DNA from: Moraxella pluranimalium
GTDB lineage: Bacteria > Pseudomonadota > Gammaproteobacteria > Pseudomonadales > Moraxellaceae
DNA: 64,000 bases
Assembly (NCBI RefSeq): GCF_002014825.1
Contig: NZ_MUYU01000017.1
Location: 37,152-101,151 of the forward strand
Direction of reading: 5' to 3'
Position 1 is the stretch's first letter. The number at the start of each line of letters is the position of its first letter. The position numbers were made by a program, and so were the translations under genes. Positions 47,327 to 56,385 of the stretch are shown piece after piece. Below the pieces are notes generated by a model. It was given only the letters and a program-made list of their open reading frames with translations. It did not search any database and was not told the DNA's origin.

Positions 47327-48679
47327 TTAGCCTTCCTGCTCAATACGGGTCAAGTTATCACGCAAAATATCACCAAATTCATATTTACCCGGTGATACAA
47401 AGGTGCACAATGCCAAGTCTTCTTCGTCAAGCTCCAAAGCACCCAAATCCACCGCCGTGATAATGTCTTCGACAATCAGTGCACGCAGTAGCTGAGTCGG
47501 TAGGTAGTCTTGTGGCATGACAGTCTCATAAAGACCGATTGGCACCATCGCGCGTGGTGAGCCGTTGGTACTGGTGGTAAAGGCGTATTTTTTGCCTTTG
47601 AAAAATTGCGAGATATAGATTGGCAATTTTGAAAAACGGTTGCTACCTAGAGCAAAAAAGTGCATCGCAGGGCGTTCACGACCTTCAGCCAATGCTGAGA
47701 CTTGGTTATGGAAACGACCCAAGAATGCCACAGCGCCAGTTGCCTTGCGACCCGATAGCACAGAGCCTGAGATGATACGGTTGTCATCACCGTTTAGCTC
47801 GTCACGGGTCAGCTCAAGCAGGTCAGCACCACGAGTGGTACGGATTAGGCGTGGGTTTTTGACCACAGGGCCTGCCAGACTGATTAGGCGATCGGTGTGG
47901 ATTTTACCGGTGGTAAATAGCTTGCCGATGGCGATGACATCTTGGTAATTGATTGTCCAAACTGTCGTACCACGACCCAATGGGCGCAAAAAGTGAATGT
48001 GCGTGCCTGCATTACCTGCTGGATGCACACCGGTGAAACCTTGATAGATGGTTTCGTTACCTTCTGCGGTTTTGCTTACTTTCTCAGGGGCGACATCACC
48101 ATGACAGACATAGGTCTTTGGTGAGAGCGTTGATAAAACTGCCAAGCCATCATTAAAAGAAGCAATTTCTTCAAATAATACCACCGCAGGATCAACCGCC
48201 AATGGGTTGGTGTCGGTTGCGGTGACAAAGATGGCATCAGGTGTGCTATCAATTTCAGGTGAGCGGCTAAACGGACGAGTGCGAAGTGCTGTCCATTCGC
48301 CTGATGCGACCAGCTGTTCAACCACAGTGCTACGATCAAGCAGGCTCAAATCTTCTGAATTATAGCCATTAAAGGTGATTTCGGCGGCAGCATGATCATC
48401 ACGCTCGATGACTAGGCTTTCAAATACACGGCGTTCGCCACGGTTGATGGCGACGACTTTACCACTCACAGGAGCGGTGTATTTGACACCTGCACGCTTT
48501 TTATCCTCGAACAACACCTGTCCTTTGGCAACAATATCGCCTTCCTTTACAAACATCGTTGGACGCATACCGATATAGTCATAACCGACAAGCGCAACTT
48601 GAGTTGGCGTGTGTTCGCTAATTTGCTTGGATGGCTCGCCAGTGATGGGCAAGTCCAAGCCTTTTTTGATGGTAATCAT
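47327..48679 (-). CDS. nqrA: Na+-NQR subunit A
   Basis: A 450-residue soluble subunit that binds quinone. N-terminal [19 protein letters not shown] and [22 protein letters not shown] are hallmarks. First gene of the nqr operon, whose promoter lies in 48680-48950. No apbE is present in the window; it is needed to attach FMN to NqrB/NqrC and must lie elsewhere. Confidence 0.96.
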   Translation of the reverse strand: MITIKKGLDLPITGEPSKQISEHTPTQVALVGYDYIGMRPTMFVKEGDIVAKGQVLFEDKKRAGVKYTAPVSGKVVAINRGERRVFESLVIERDDHAAAEITFNGYNSEDLSLLDRSTVVEQLVASGEWTALRTRPFSRSPEIDSTPDAIFVTATDTNPLAVDPAVVLFEEIASFNDGLAVLSTLSPKTYVCHGDVAPEKVSKTAEGNETIYQGFTGVHPAGNAGTHIHFLRPLGRGTTVWTINYQDVIAIGKLFTTGKIHTDRLISLAGPVVKNPRLIRTTRGADLLELTRDELNGDDNRIISGSVLSGRKATGAVAFLGRFHNQVSALAEGRERPAMHFFALGSNRFSKLPIYISQFFKGKKYAFTTSTNGSPRAMVPIGLYETVMPQDYLPTQLLRALIVEDIITAVDLGALELDEEDLALCTFVSPGKYEFGDILRDNLTRIEQEG

Positions 48680-49158
48680 AAGCGGATACTTAAATTAAGA
48701 CCAAAACACACCAGCACAGCAACAGCCCAAAACAAGGCTTGCAATGGCTGGCTACCAAATTTCCCTAAAAACATCCAAAGCTTGTGGCTATCAGATAGCT
48801 GCAAGTTGATTTTGTCTAAAGGCTTGTGCAATGACTAATAGTGATAACTGCTAATCAAAGCTATGTTGCTATAACATTACCAAAAAAGTACAATTGACAC
48901 AAGTAACCTTTCAATTATACGCTAAAATGCCGAAAAATTATAGGCTTATCTAATGATTGCATGATAAAAATCATTAAAACTTGTCAAAAAAAGCCCGTTT
49001 TACCGATTTATATTTCTAAAACTAATAAGTATATACAAGTGATGTGGGCGATGATTGGCAAGTTTTTGCCTTAGACTGTTGTAAGCAATGCTAGGATAAT
49101 TGCCCAAAACCTGCTAAAATGCTGTCCATTGATAGACCGTTATTAATAAGGAAAACTT
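48680..49158. other. Divergent promoter region of nqrA and hisA
   Basis: 479 bases with no supported gene. Candidate nqr -10 boxes TATAAT on the minus strand lie at 48914-48919 and 48937-48942. An inverted pair TAATGATT / AATCATTA spans 48951-48976, with a Fur-like TGATAAAAATCATT inside. The hisA extended -10 is at 49112-49120. Confidence 0.4.
49112..49120 (+). promoter_or_regulatory. Extended -10 promoter of hisA
   Basis: TGCTAAAAT, 39 bases before the hisA ATG. Confidence 0.5.
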
Positions 49159-49890
49159 ATGTCTATGCTGATTATCCCTGCCATCGACCTAAAAGATGGT
49201 AAATGCGTCCGCCTAAAACAAGGCAGAATGGACGATGACACCGTATTTAGCGATGACCCTGTGGCGATGGCGAGTCAATGGGTGGCTCAAGGCGCGCGCC
49301 GTCTGCATTTGGTGGATTTAAACGGTGCGTTTGATGGTGTGCCTGTGCACAAAGATGTGGTGACAGCGATTGCCAAAGCACATCCGAATTTGCCGATTCA
49401 GCTGGGCGGCGGTGTGCGTAGCCTGAGCACGATTGAGCATTATTTGGCAGCCGGGCTGACTTATATCATCATCGGCACAAAGGCAGTTGAAGCGCCTGAA
49501 TTTGTCGAAGAAGCGTGCCGAGAGTTCGCAGGACACATCATCGTCGGTATCGATGCCAAAGATGGCATGGTAGCGACACACGGCTGGGCGAATGTCACTG
49601 ATGTCAAGGCGACCGAGCTTGCCAAGCGTTTTGCTGATGCGGGCGTGTCAAGCATCGTCTATACCGACATCGCCAAAGATGGCATGATGCAGGGTGTGAA
49701 TATCGAGCAGACGGTGGAGCTGGCTCGCTTTAGCGGTCTGCCGGTGATCGCATCAGGGGGTGTGACCAATCTTGATGACATCCATGCGCTCAAGCCATAT
49801 AGCGAGCATCTACTTGGTGCGATCACAGGGCGTGCGATTTATGAAGGGACGCTGGATTTGGCGGCGGCGCAGGCACTGCTCGATGCTTAA
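49159..49890 (+). CDS. hisA: Phosphoribosylformimino-5-aminoimidazole carboxamide ribotide isomerase
   Basis: A 243-residue TIM-barrel enzyme, the fourth step of histidine synthesis. [19 protein letters not shown] has the catalytic Asp near residue 10; GGGVRS and the second catalytic Asp in [14 protein letters not shown] are present, with [15 protein letters not shown] at the end. ATG 49159 follows AAGGAAAACT. Not linked to other his genes here. Confidence 0.96.
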   Translation: MSMLIIPAIDLKDGKCVRLKQGRMDDDTVFSDDPVAMASQWVAQGARRLHLVDLNGAFDGVPVHKDVVTAIAKAHPNLPIQLGGGVRSLSTIEHYLAAGLTYIIIGTKAVEAPEFVEEACREFAGHIIVGIDAKDGMVATHGWANVTDVKATELAKRFADAGVSSIVYTDIAKDGMMQGVNIEQTVELARFSGLPVIASGGVTNLDDIHALKPYSEHLLGAITGRAIYEGTLDLAAAQALLDA

Positions 49891-49941
49891 TGTGTGTGAT
49901 GCGTGATTTGGCGCATCTTTAATGGCACTAAACCAAGACAC

Positions 49942-49981
49942 AACACCCCAATTGTTAGCATTGTTAGCCAATTGGGGTGTT
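49942..49981. terminator. Terminator between hisA and the SafE-like gene
   Basis: AACACCCCAATTG / CAATTGGGGTGTT, a perfect 13-bp stem whose 14-base loop contains a small direct repeat (TTAGC). Between convergent genes. Confidence 0.8.
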
Positions 49982-49994
49982 TGATTTTTATTGG

Positions 49995-50903
49995 TCAATG
50001 ATGCGTGTGCTGACTATGGTCGGTATGATTGGGGTCAGTATGAGTGGCGTGTGCATCAGGCTTGGCGTCGGTGGATGGATTGGCAGGCTGATGCTGTGTG
50101 TGGTCTGTATGCGCTGAGTGGGCGGTGTGATTACCATCTGCGCTTGCTGTATCGTGCGTGCTATGGTCGCTGTGATTGGCGTGTGCACTGTGGTTGCTGT
50201 GGTCGCCATGATTGCCGTGCAGTTTGTGCATGAGTGGCATACTAAAGGCAATGGCAAGCCCTGAGATAATCATGATAGCACCGCTAAATTTACGCAGATG
50301 CAAGGTGGTGATTTTGGATTTTAGCCAAGTAATCAGCGAACCTGTCGCAAGTAACATCGGCAAAGTCCCAAGCCAAAAAAACACCATAAACCCTGCTGCC
50401 GACAGACCAAATTGGTCATTGCTCGCTAGCCCTAGTGCCACACCAAGCGCCCCATACACCAGACCACAGGGCAAAAATCCCCACAGCAAGCCTGCAAACA
50501 CCGCCTTTGGCACGGTATCCATCGGTAGTACCTTACTGCGAATTGGCGCAAGTGCGTTCCATAGACCAAGGCCTGCTTTTTCAAGCTTATTTAGCACAGG
50601 CAAGCCAAACATCAACAAGCCTGCAAAGATCAGCACACCGCCAAGCAGGTATTTTGGCAGATTGCCATTTGCCATCAATGGCGCAAAAATATGCTTACCA
50701 ACGGTCGCCGCCACAAGCCCAAGCAGTACATAACTGCCCAAGCGTCCTAGATGATAGCACGCCATGAGTAGCAGTTTTTTGGTGGGGCTGTGTGCTTTCA
50801 TCGACAGGCTAAACGCCGCCACGATACCGCCACACATCCCAAGACAGTGCGGCGAACCAAGCAAACCCATGCTTAGCGCAGCAAAAATCAGTGCAAAAGT
50901 CAT
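49995..50903 (-). CDS. Sulfite exporter TauE/SafE-like (DsbD_2 / COG2836) membrane protein with His-rich tail
   Basis: A 302-residue protein. Residues 1-225 hold six or so helices with PHCLGMCGGIVAAFSL near the N-terminus and LWGFLPCGLVYGALGVAL near 145; both Cys-Pro/Gly motifs are typical of this family linked to copper handling and cbb3 oxidase assembly. From about 225 on is a hydrophilic tail with about 21 His residues in 77, spaced every third residue (HSNHSAHANHSDH), likely metal-binding. It follows ccoS by 8 bases, as in many cbb3-assembly clusters. Confidence 0.82.
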   Translation of the reverse strand: MTFALIFAALSMGLLGSPHCLGMCGGIVAAFSLSMKAHSPTKKLLLMACYHLGRLGSYVLLGLVAATVGKHIFAPLMANGNLPKYLLGGVLIFAGLLMFGLPVLNKLEKAGLGLWNALAPIRSKVLPMDTVPKAVFAGLLWGFLPCGLVYGALGVALGLASNDQFGLSAAGFMVFFWLGTLPMLLATGSLITWLKSKITTLHLRKFSGAIMIISGLAIAFSMPLMHKLHGNHGDHSNHSAHANHSDHSTHDTASADGNHTAHSAHTDHTQHQPANPSTDAKPDAHATHTDPNHTDHSQHTHH

Positions 50904-50911
50904 ACGATGCC

Positions 50912-51088
50912 TTATTTATGTTTTGATTGTTGGATTTTTCGGCGTGCTTGGCGGTCATCTAGGATGATTTGCTCGGGGGCATTGTCCAAGTCTTCAAACT
51001 GATTGGACTTGACCGCATAATAAATCGCCCAAATCGCCACCACAAATAGCATGAGACTGAGCGGAATTAATAAATAAATGCTTAACAT
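50912..51088 (-). CDS. ccoS: cbb3-type cytochrome oxidase assembly protein CcoS
   Basis: A 58-residue protein with one N-terminal helix (LLIPLSLMLFVVAIWAIYYAVK) followed by SNQFEDLDNAPEQIILDD, the CcoS signature, and a basic tail. CcoS acts late in assembly of the cbb3 oxidase, with CcoI/CcoH. The other cco genes are not in the window. It has AAGAGAG before the ATG and an extended -10 (TGGTAAAAT) at 51148-51156 upstream. Confidence 0.9.
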   Translation of the reverse strand: MLSIYLLIPLSLMLFVVAIWAIYYAVKSNQFEDLDNAPEQIILDDRQARRKIQQSKHK

Positions 51089-51213
51089 GGCACTCTCTTA
51101 GACCGATTGGCAGAGCTTTTTTTGTTGCTTTGCCCAAAATTTGTGCTATTTTACCAAAAATCCTGATTGGCATAAAGGATTATCCGCCTGTCTGTGCATT
51201 TGGTGCAAGATTG

Positions 51214-52737
51214 TTAGGATAGACAGCTGACGGCGATTTGTTGGTCGGCTAAGGCAGGCGTGATGTCATTGGCGACTGCTTTGGGGCTGACTTGATAAGG
51301 GGTGCTAAGTATCTCAAATAAACGGTGCACTTCACCAAAATCATCTGCTAGGGCGTGCGTGATGGCAGTGTGTGCCATGTGGTTGCGTAGCACATAGACA
51401 GGGTTGTGCGTTGTCAGTCGCTGTATCACTGCTTGAGTGTCGTTTTCGGCTTGGATAAGATGAGTAAAGCGTGCTACCCATGCTTGCCAAGTATCTAGTG
51501 CCTTGTGCGGTAGGCCACGAGTGAGCGTGCCAAGCAGTCGGCGTTCGTGCGTGTCGGCAGTATCGCTGTGCGTATTATTTGCCATGTCATCCACTGCAAC
51601 ATCTACCACCGCAATCAGTGCACGAAAGGTATTGGTATAATCCAGCTGATAAGTTTTCATCAAATCAAGTAGTTCATAGCCAAGCGCCGTCGTCTCATCA
51701 CTTGCTTTGGCAAAGCCAAGCTTATGCGCAAGTCCATCATGATAAGCATCTTGTAGCGCTTGTTCATAGCTATCTAGCGCATCATCAATGGCGGTCGGTG
51801 TCACGCCGATACGCTGTAAATTTTTGAACACTGTTGCCAAATTCCAATAGCCAATCATCGGCTGATTTTGGTAAGTGTATCTGCCTGTGTGGTCGGAGTG
51901 GTTATTAATCCAAGCAGGGTTAAAGCTTTCCATAAATCCAAAGGGCCCAAAGTCAAGCGTCGTACCTGTGATGTTCAGATTATCCGTATTCATCACCCCA
52001 TGACTAAAGCCGACCAGTTGCCACTTGGCAATCATCTGTGCGGTATTGATGGCGATTTGCTTTATCAGCGCAGGCACATCTGCTGTATCTGCCGTGCTAT
52101 CGTATAGCGATGGATAATAACTTTGGCAAATATGAGTGATAAATCCCGATAAATAATCTGGTGCATACATCGTCACCCATTCGATATGCCCCAGTCTGAC
52201 ATGGCAATCACTGACACGCAGCAGTGCAGCGGCTCGCTCCATCTGATAGCGTTGAATGGGCGTGTCCGACACCACAAAGCCAATCGCATCCGATGAGCCG
52301 ATACCAAGACAAGTCAGCGCATGACCGCACAGATATTCACGGATGGTGCTAGCAATCATCGCTCGCCCATCGCCATGCCGAGAGTAGGGCGTGCGTCCTG
52401 CACCTTTTAGGTGTAAATCTGTCAGCCGTCCATCATCATCCATTAGCTGTGCGATTAATAAGCCACGCCCATCGCCAAGCTGACCTGCCCACTGTCCAAA
52501 CTGATGCCCTGCATACGCCATCGCAATCGGCTGTAACCCATGCGGACTCTGGCTTGCCAGTGGTGTCAGTCGCCCACTGATGACATCTTGCCAGTCGTTA
52601 TCACTAAGACTGCCAAGCCCAAGCTTATTAATCAATGCACGATTGAGCGCACCTAGCTTGGGTGTATCAAGTGGCATGGGGTTGATATGGCGGTACAGGC
52701 GTTCGTCATGTTTATGGTAGTCGGTGATAAATTTCAT
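51214..52737 (-). CDS. selO: Protein adenylyltransferase SelO (YdiU)
   Basis: A 507-residue pseudokinase-fold protein that transfers AMP to target proteins, in bacteria linked to redox stress. PIAMAYAGHQFGQWAGQLGDGRGLLIAQL, DLHLKGAGRTPYSRHGDGRAMIASTIREYL, GFSHGVMNTDNLNITGTTLDFGPFGFME are the conserved blocks. The C-terminus AVSCLS matches the Cys-containing end (SCSS) of the proteobacterial family. It stands alone, 125 bases before ccoS. Confidence 0.95.
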   Translation of the reverse strand: MKFITDYHKHDERLYRHINPMPLDTPKLGALNRALINKLGLGSLSDNDWQDVISGRLTPLASQSPHGLQPIAMAYAGHQFGQWAGQLGDGRGLLIAQLMDDDGRLTDLHLKGAGRTPYSRHGDGRAMIASTIREYLCGHALTCLGIGSSDAIGFVVSDTPIQRYQMERAAALLRVSDCHVRLGHIEWVTMYAPDYLSGFITHICQSYYPSLYDSTADTADVPALIKQIAINTAQMIAKWQLVGFSHGVMNTDNLNITGTTLDFGPFGFMESFNPAWINNHSDHTGRYTYQNQPMIGYWNLATVFKNLQRIGVTPTAIDDALDSYEQALQDAYHDGLAHKLGFAKASDETTALGYELLDLMKTYQLDYTNTFRALIAVVDVAVDDMANNTHSDTADTHERRLLGTLTRGLPHKALDTWQAWVARFTHLIQAENDTQAVIQRLTTHNPVYVLRNHMAHTAITHALADDFGEVHRLFEILSTPYQVSPKAVANDITPALADQQIAVSCLS

Positions 52738-52816
52738 GGCATCTTAAGGGTGGTGATAAATGGTTCAGACAAGTGTAGCACACTTTGGCTAAGTGTGATA
52801 ATGCAATAAAAAAAGA

Positions 52817-52847
52817 AAAACCCTTTATCCAAGTGTCGGATAAAGGG
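52817..52847 (-). terminator. Terminator downstream of the desaturase
   Basis: CCCTTTATCC / GGATAAAGGG stem with loop AAGTGTC, followed by a U-rich run on the minus strand. Confidence 0.75.
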
Positions 52848-52890
52848 CGGAGAAAAAGCGTCGCTAAAGCTTGATAGCTTAGTCTTTAGC

Positions 52891-54069
52891 TTAAGCAGTT
52901 TTACCTTTGAGCTGTAAAAATGCTTTTTCGATGCGTTCGCTGTGCGCTAGGATTTTGGCTTCGACTTCGGCAAACTGCGCTTTGAGCTTGTCATCAGCTT
53001 CTTGTAGGCGATTGGCAAATTCCGCTCGTTTTAGTTCAATAGCTCGGGCTTTTAGAGCGTGCCATTCTTCGACGGTTTTGGTAAATTCGTCATATTCAGT
53101 GCTGATATGCTCTTTGAACGCCATCAAACGCTCATCTAGGCTAGGTTCACCACCGTTTGCGATACGCTCTTGGGCACGCTTAAACTGCATGGTGACTTCG
53201 GCGTGCTTGATGGTCAGATTATCGACACGCTTCAGGTCTGATGCGAGACCGATTTTTGACAAAATCGCGATGAACCATTTGGTTGGGTCGTATTGCCACC
53301 ATTTGACGCCGTTACGATAGTCGTATTGGAAATAATGATGGTAGTTGTGATAACCTTCACCCCAAGTAAAAATTGCCAACACGCCATTATCACGCGCAGT
53401 ATTGGTATCAGTATAAGGGCGAGTGCCAATCATATGGCAAAGCGAGTTGATAAAGAAGGTGAAGTGATGTGTCAGCACAAGACGCAATAGACCAGCGATC
53501 AAAAATGTTCCTAGCATATCGCCAGTGATCAGACCTGCGATACCGACGACGACTAGGTTTGTCGCAACCACCCAAAAGCCGTAGTATTTATGCTGAAGGG
53601 TAAGTAGTTTGTCTTTTTTGAGATCGGGGATATTTTTATAATCATACTGACCGCTTGGGTATTTGTGTAGCATCCAGTCCATATGACTGAACCAAAAACC
53701 ACGGCGAGCCGAATACGGATCTTCATATTCATCATCGACATGGCGATGGTGCGTGCGATGACCTGAGCACCAGTCAAAGGCGGAACTTTGGACGGCTAAG
53801 GTCGCCCCAAGCAATAAGAAATATTTGACAATCGGGTGGGCTTCATACGCCTTATGCGCCCATAGGCGGTGATAGCCTGCGGTGATGGATAGACCCGTCC
53901 ACGCCATAAAGATGGCAAAAGCTGTCCAAATAGCAGGATTGACCCCGTGTGTCCATAGATACCAAGGCACTAGGATGATTGCCAATAGTGGCGTAGATAA
54001 AAGCACGATGGCAGGCACCCAGTTGATGGGCGCATTTTTAAAGGCTTCAGGATTGCGTTCGATACTCAT
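52891..54069 (-). CDS. Acyl-CoA/acyl-lipid delta-9 fatty acid desaturase
   Basis: A 392-residue membrane di-iron desaturase. The three His boxes are visible: HRLWAH (about 67), HRTHHRHVD (about 104) and GEGYHNYHH (about 244). Residues 300-392 are a Glu/Lys-rich helix not required for the fold, possibly a coiled coil. It makes unsaturated acyl chains under aerobic conditions. Expression is probably controlled by the divergent TetR regulator via the operator at 54267-54282. Confidence 0.93.
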   Translation of the reverse strand: MSIERNPEAFKNAPINWVPAIVLLSTPLLAIILVPWYLWTHGVNPAIWTAFAIFMAWTGLSITAGYHRLWAHKAYEAHPIVKYFLLLGATLAVQSSAFDWCSGHRTHHRHVDDEYEDPYSARRGFWFSHMDWMLHKYPSGQYDYKNIPDLKKDKLLTLQHKYYGFWVVATNLVVVGIAGLITGDMLGTFLIAGLLRLVLTHHFTFFINSLCHMIGTRPYTDTNTARDNGVLAIFTWGEGYHNYHHYFQYDYRNGVKWWQYDPTKWFIAILSKIGLASDLKRVDNLTIKHAEVTMQFKRAQERIANGGEPSLDERLMAFKEHISTEYDEFTKTVEEWHALKARAIELKRAEFANRLQEADDKLKAQFAEVEAKILAHSERIEKAFLQLKGKTA

Positions 54070-54266
54070 AAACGAAGGTTACCTATAAAATTGGGCGACA
54101 AACTTAATGCTTTCTCCAAAAAGTTTGCAAAAACAGCGATCAGCATTCCAAAAATTTGGGCAAAATACCATCAATAGCCTATCAATGGCACTGCACAAAG
54201 CTTGGTGTGGCAAAGGTTTGCACGCAGTGACCGCCTTTTATTATGCTATCATACTTCCTATAAAAA

Positions 54267-54282
54267 GTGAACAATTATTCAC
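54267..54282. promoter_or_regulatory. Candidate TetR operator over the desaturase promoter
   Basis: GTGAACAATTATTCAC, a 16-bp palindrome with one mismatched pair. It overlaps a candidate -35 (TTGTTC on the minus strand) 15 bases from TATGAT, so binding would block desaturase transcription. Confidence 0.5.
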
Positions 54283-54506
54283 AGTTTTTTGGATGAATTT
54301 TGTACGATTATTGGCAAAAAAATTTGCATCCACAGACGGCAAAAAAGACATCGGGGCTTGAGTATAAATGATACAGATGATGGGCTTGGGCGATGGCGTG
54401 GCTGTGAGTTGTGCTTTTGTGGTGATTTTGGTGATAAATAGTTGATAAATAAAAGACAAAATTGCCACAACTTTGACAAAAAGCCACTACCAATTTTTGT
54501 GCGGTT

Positions 54507-54515
54507 TGCTATAAT
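54507..54515 (+). promoter_or_regulatory. Extended -10 promoter of the TetR regulator
   Basis: TGCTATAAT, 30 bases before the ATG at 54546. Confidence 0.6.
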
Positions 54516-54545
54516 TTTGCGTTATTATGTTGATTGGGCAAAGCT

Positions 54546-55262
54546 ATGACAAATCGCAAGCAACAGTTTGAACTTCGAGAAGCGCGGATTTTGCAAATGG
54601 CCGAGCAGCTGCTGCTGGAGTCGGGCGAAGGGGATTTGACGCTAGATAGCTTGGCGTTGCAGCTTGATTTGGCAAAAGGGACGCTGTATAAGCATTTTTC
54701 GAGCAAGGATGAGCTGTTGCTCCGAATCTTGATTGATTATGAACAGCGGATGTTTTTGATGAATGATGTGGGTGATGGCGCAGGTGCAGGCGTGGCGCGC
54801 ATTGTACTTCAGTTGTTGAATTTGCCACATCGTGCGGTGCTATTTAATCATATCGAAGAGCGATTGTCATCAACGACATCTGGACTTAACAAGATGTTTG
54901 GTGAGCTATATACGGTGCGTCGTGAGCGGATGGTGCGTCTTGCGATGATTGTAGAAACCTATCTACAAGAGCAAAATAGCGGTATGACCACAAGAGACTA
55001 TCTGGCGACGATTTATGCAGTGGGGCAAGGTGGGGCAAGCCTGCTTAATTCCACGTTTTATCAGCGCTATCTTGGTCGTCGTGATACACTCAAGCAAGCA
55101 CTGGTTAAGCAGATGCTTGATTTGCCAAAGCTATATCCTAAGTGTGAGAGCGATGCTGAGCAAGATTTACAAAATGCGCAGTTTAGCACTGAGCTTAGTG
55201 AAGCGGTGGATATCGAAGAAATCGCCGATGCGATTGGCGCTCGGGTGGAGATGAGTATTTAG
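54546..55262 (+). CDS. TetR-family transcriptional regulator
   Basis: A 238-residue regulator. The N-terminal HTH (about 10-55) is ARILQMAEQLLLESGEGDLTLDSLALQLDLAKGTLYKHFSSKDELL. The ligand domain has no obvious family assignment. ATG 54546 starts at the HTH-preceding basic segment; the frame begins at a TTG 4 codons earlier. Divergent location suggests it regulates the desaturase, as FabR or DesT do elsewhere. Confidence 0.85.
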   Translation: MTNRKQQFELREARILQMAEQLLLESGEGDLTLDSLALQLDLAKGTLYKHFSSKDELLLRILIDYEQRMFLMNDVGDGAGAGVARIVLQLLNLPHRAVLFNHIEERLSSTTSGLNKMFGELYTVRRERMVRLAMIVETYLQEQNSGMTTRDYLATIYAVGQGGASLLNSTFYQRYLGRRDTLKQALVKQMLDLPKLYPKCESDAEQDLQNAQFSTELSEAVDIEEIADAIGARVEMSI

Positions 55263-55297
55263 GTGTTTTAAATCATATGTAATCAGCAATGTGATTT

Positions 55298-55332
55298 AAA
55301 AAAGGGATAAAGTAAACTTTATCCCTTTTTTT
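55298..55332. terminator. Bidirectional terminator between TetR and hydrolase genes
   Basis: AAAAAAGGGATAAAGT pairs with ACTTTATCCCTTTTTT, between convergent genes. Confidence 0.8.
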
Positions 55333-55335
55333 GTG

Positions 55336-56385
55336 TTATTTACAAGGAGTTTCAACTCGCATGGGTTTGAATGGCGTACCATCATCCCATGCGCCTAATG
55401 GTAAGTCTTTAGCGCCTTGTGCACCCAACACAACTGGCGACCCATGTGCCAAACTGTCGTTGAGATCAACAATTGCACGCCAAAATCCATGAAAATCCAA
55501 CTGGTTTAGTGAGACGGTATCTTCAAATTCCTCTCTACCAATCAAGGTTTTTGGATAATCGTGTGATGTTAATTCAAAATTATAACGAAAATCAGGTGAG
55601 CCAGCAGAGCCATGACCTGATTTTACGGTTTTGCCTGCATGACTATCCGAAGGTAGTATCAGTAAAGACCGATGAGTGTTTGGTAGATGACATAACTTGC
55701 TTGCAATTTTGCGAGCAGTCGGCAAACCAATGCTTGTATCTCCTTCACCGCTCATAACAACAATCGGAATATCTGTTGGAAAATGGCTGATGTCTGAGAT
55801 AATACTTTTGGCTTGTTCGCCTTTTTTGACATGGTGAGCATCACCTGGATTCATCAACACCATGCCTTTTGGTTTTGGCAAACCAAAATGGGTGGGATCT
55901 AATGCAATGTTTAAACTGATTGCTGAACCCATCGAGAAGCCAACATACATCACTCGATCGGGATCAATCGTGTATCCTTGCTCTTGCAAGAAGGTTAATG
56001 CACGCTTATCGGCGTCAACAGCCTCTTTGGTTATGGTTGCAGGATTAGTAGCTTCTGATTCTTGATATACAGGATAGATGACTGCATGGCCTGATCGCGC
56101 AAGATGATCAATCAATGCACCAAAGTTCATTGGGTTCATGCCAAGCCAACCATGATGCAAAAACACCACCGGCATTTTTGTGTTTACATGTGCAGGTGTC
56201 TCAGTTGGCAAAAATACATAGACTCGTTGTGCGCCCTCGCCCATAGAATGTGCAGTTACTGCAGGATAGACTTCTTTTTGCTTATAATAAGTTTTGCTAT
56301 ATGGCTCGGCTGCGGTTGCGGGCATAATAACTCCCCATGATGAGGCAAGTAGTGCAAATGGTAATAATTTAGTCAAAAATTTCAT
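55336..56385 (-). CDS. Secreted alpha/beta hydrolase
   Basis: A 349-residue protein with a signal peptide (about 1-26, ending ATAA). VVFLHHGWLGM at about 73 and the nucleophile elbow GFSMGS (Ser151) identify the alpha/beta-hydrolase fold; later segments IVVMSGEGD and LPSDSHAGK may hold the acid and His. Probably an esterase in the periplasm. Its ATG overlaps the SGNH gene stop by four bases (56382-56385), so it belongs to the MBOAT operon. Confidence 0.8.
   Translation of the reverse strand: MKFLTKLLPFALLASSWGVIMPATAAEPYSKTYYKQKEVYPAVTAHSMGEGAQRVYVFLPTETPAHVNTKMPVVFLHHGWLGMNPMNFGALIDHLARSGHAVIYPVYQESEATNPATITKEAVDADKRALTFLQEQGYTIDPDRVMYVGFSMGSAISLNIALDPTHFGLPKPKGMVLMNPGDAHHVKKGEQAKSIISDISHFPTDIPIVVMSGEGDTSIGLPTARKIASKLCHLPNTHRSLLILPSDSHAGKTVKSGHGSAGSPDFRYNFELTSHDYPKTLIGREEFEDTVSLNQLDFHGFWRAIVDLNDSLAHGSPVVLGAQGAKDLPLGAWDDGTPFKPMRVETPCK

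Larger units (their letters stand above)
54070..54545. other. Divergent region between desaturase and TetR regulator
   Basis: 476 bases. It holds a palindromic operator candidate (54267-54282), a minus-strand TTGTTC (54269-54274) and TATGAT (54248-54253), and the plus-strand extended -10 of the regulator. An open frame at 54107-54361 has no recognisable similarity and I do not support it. Confidence 0.45.

Noticed and set aside
42799-48679. The nqr operon as something unusual
   Set aside because: All six subunits have normal length, order and cofactor motifs; this is a standard operon.
50000-50230. Short tandem repeats resembling a repeat array or CRISPR
   Set aside because: The repeats are in-frame codons for the His-rich tail, with no constant spacers.
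54107-54361. Open frame of 84 codons between the desaturase and TetR genes
   Set aside because: No recognisable domain and no ribosome site; it overlaps the probable operator and promoter.
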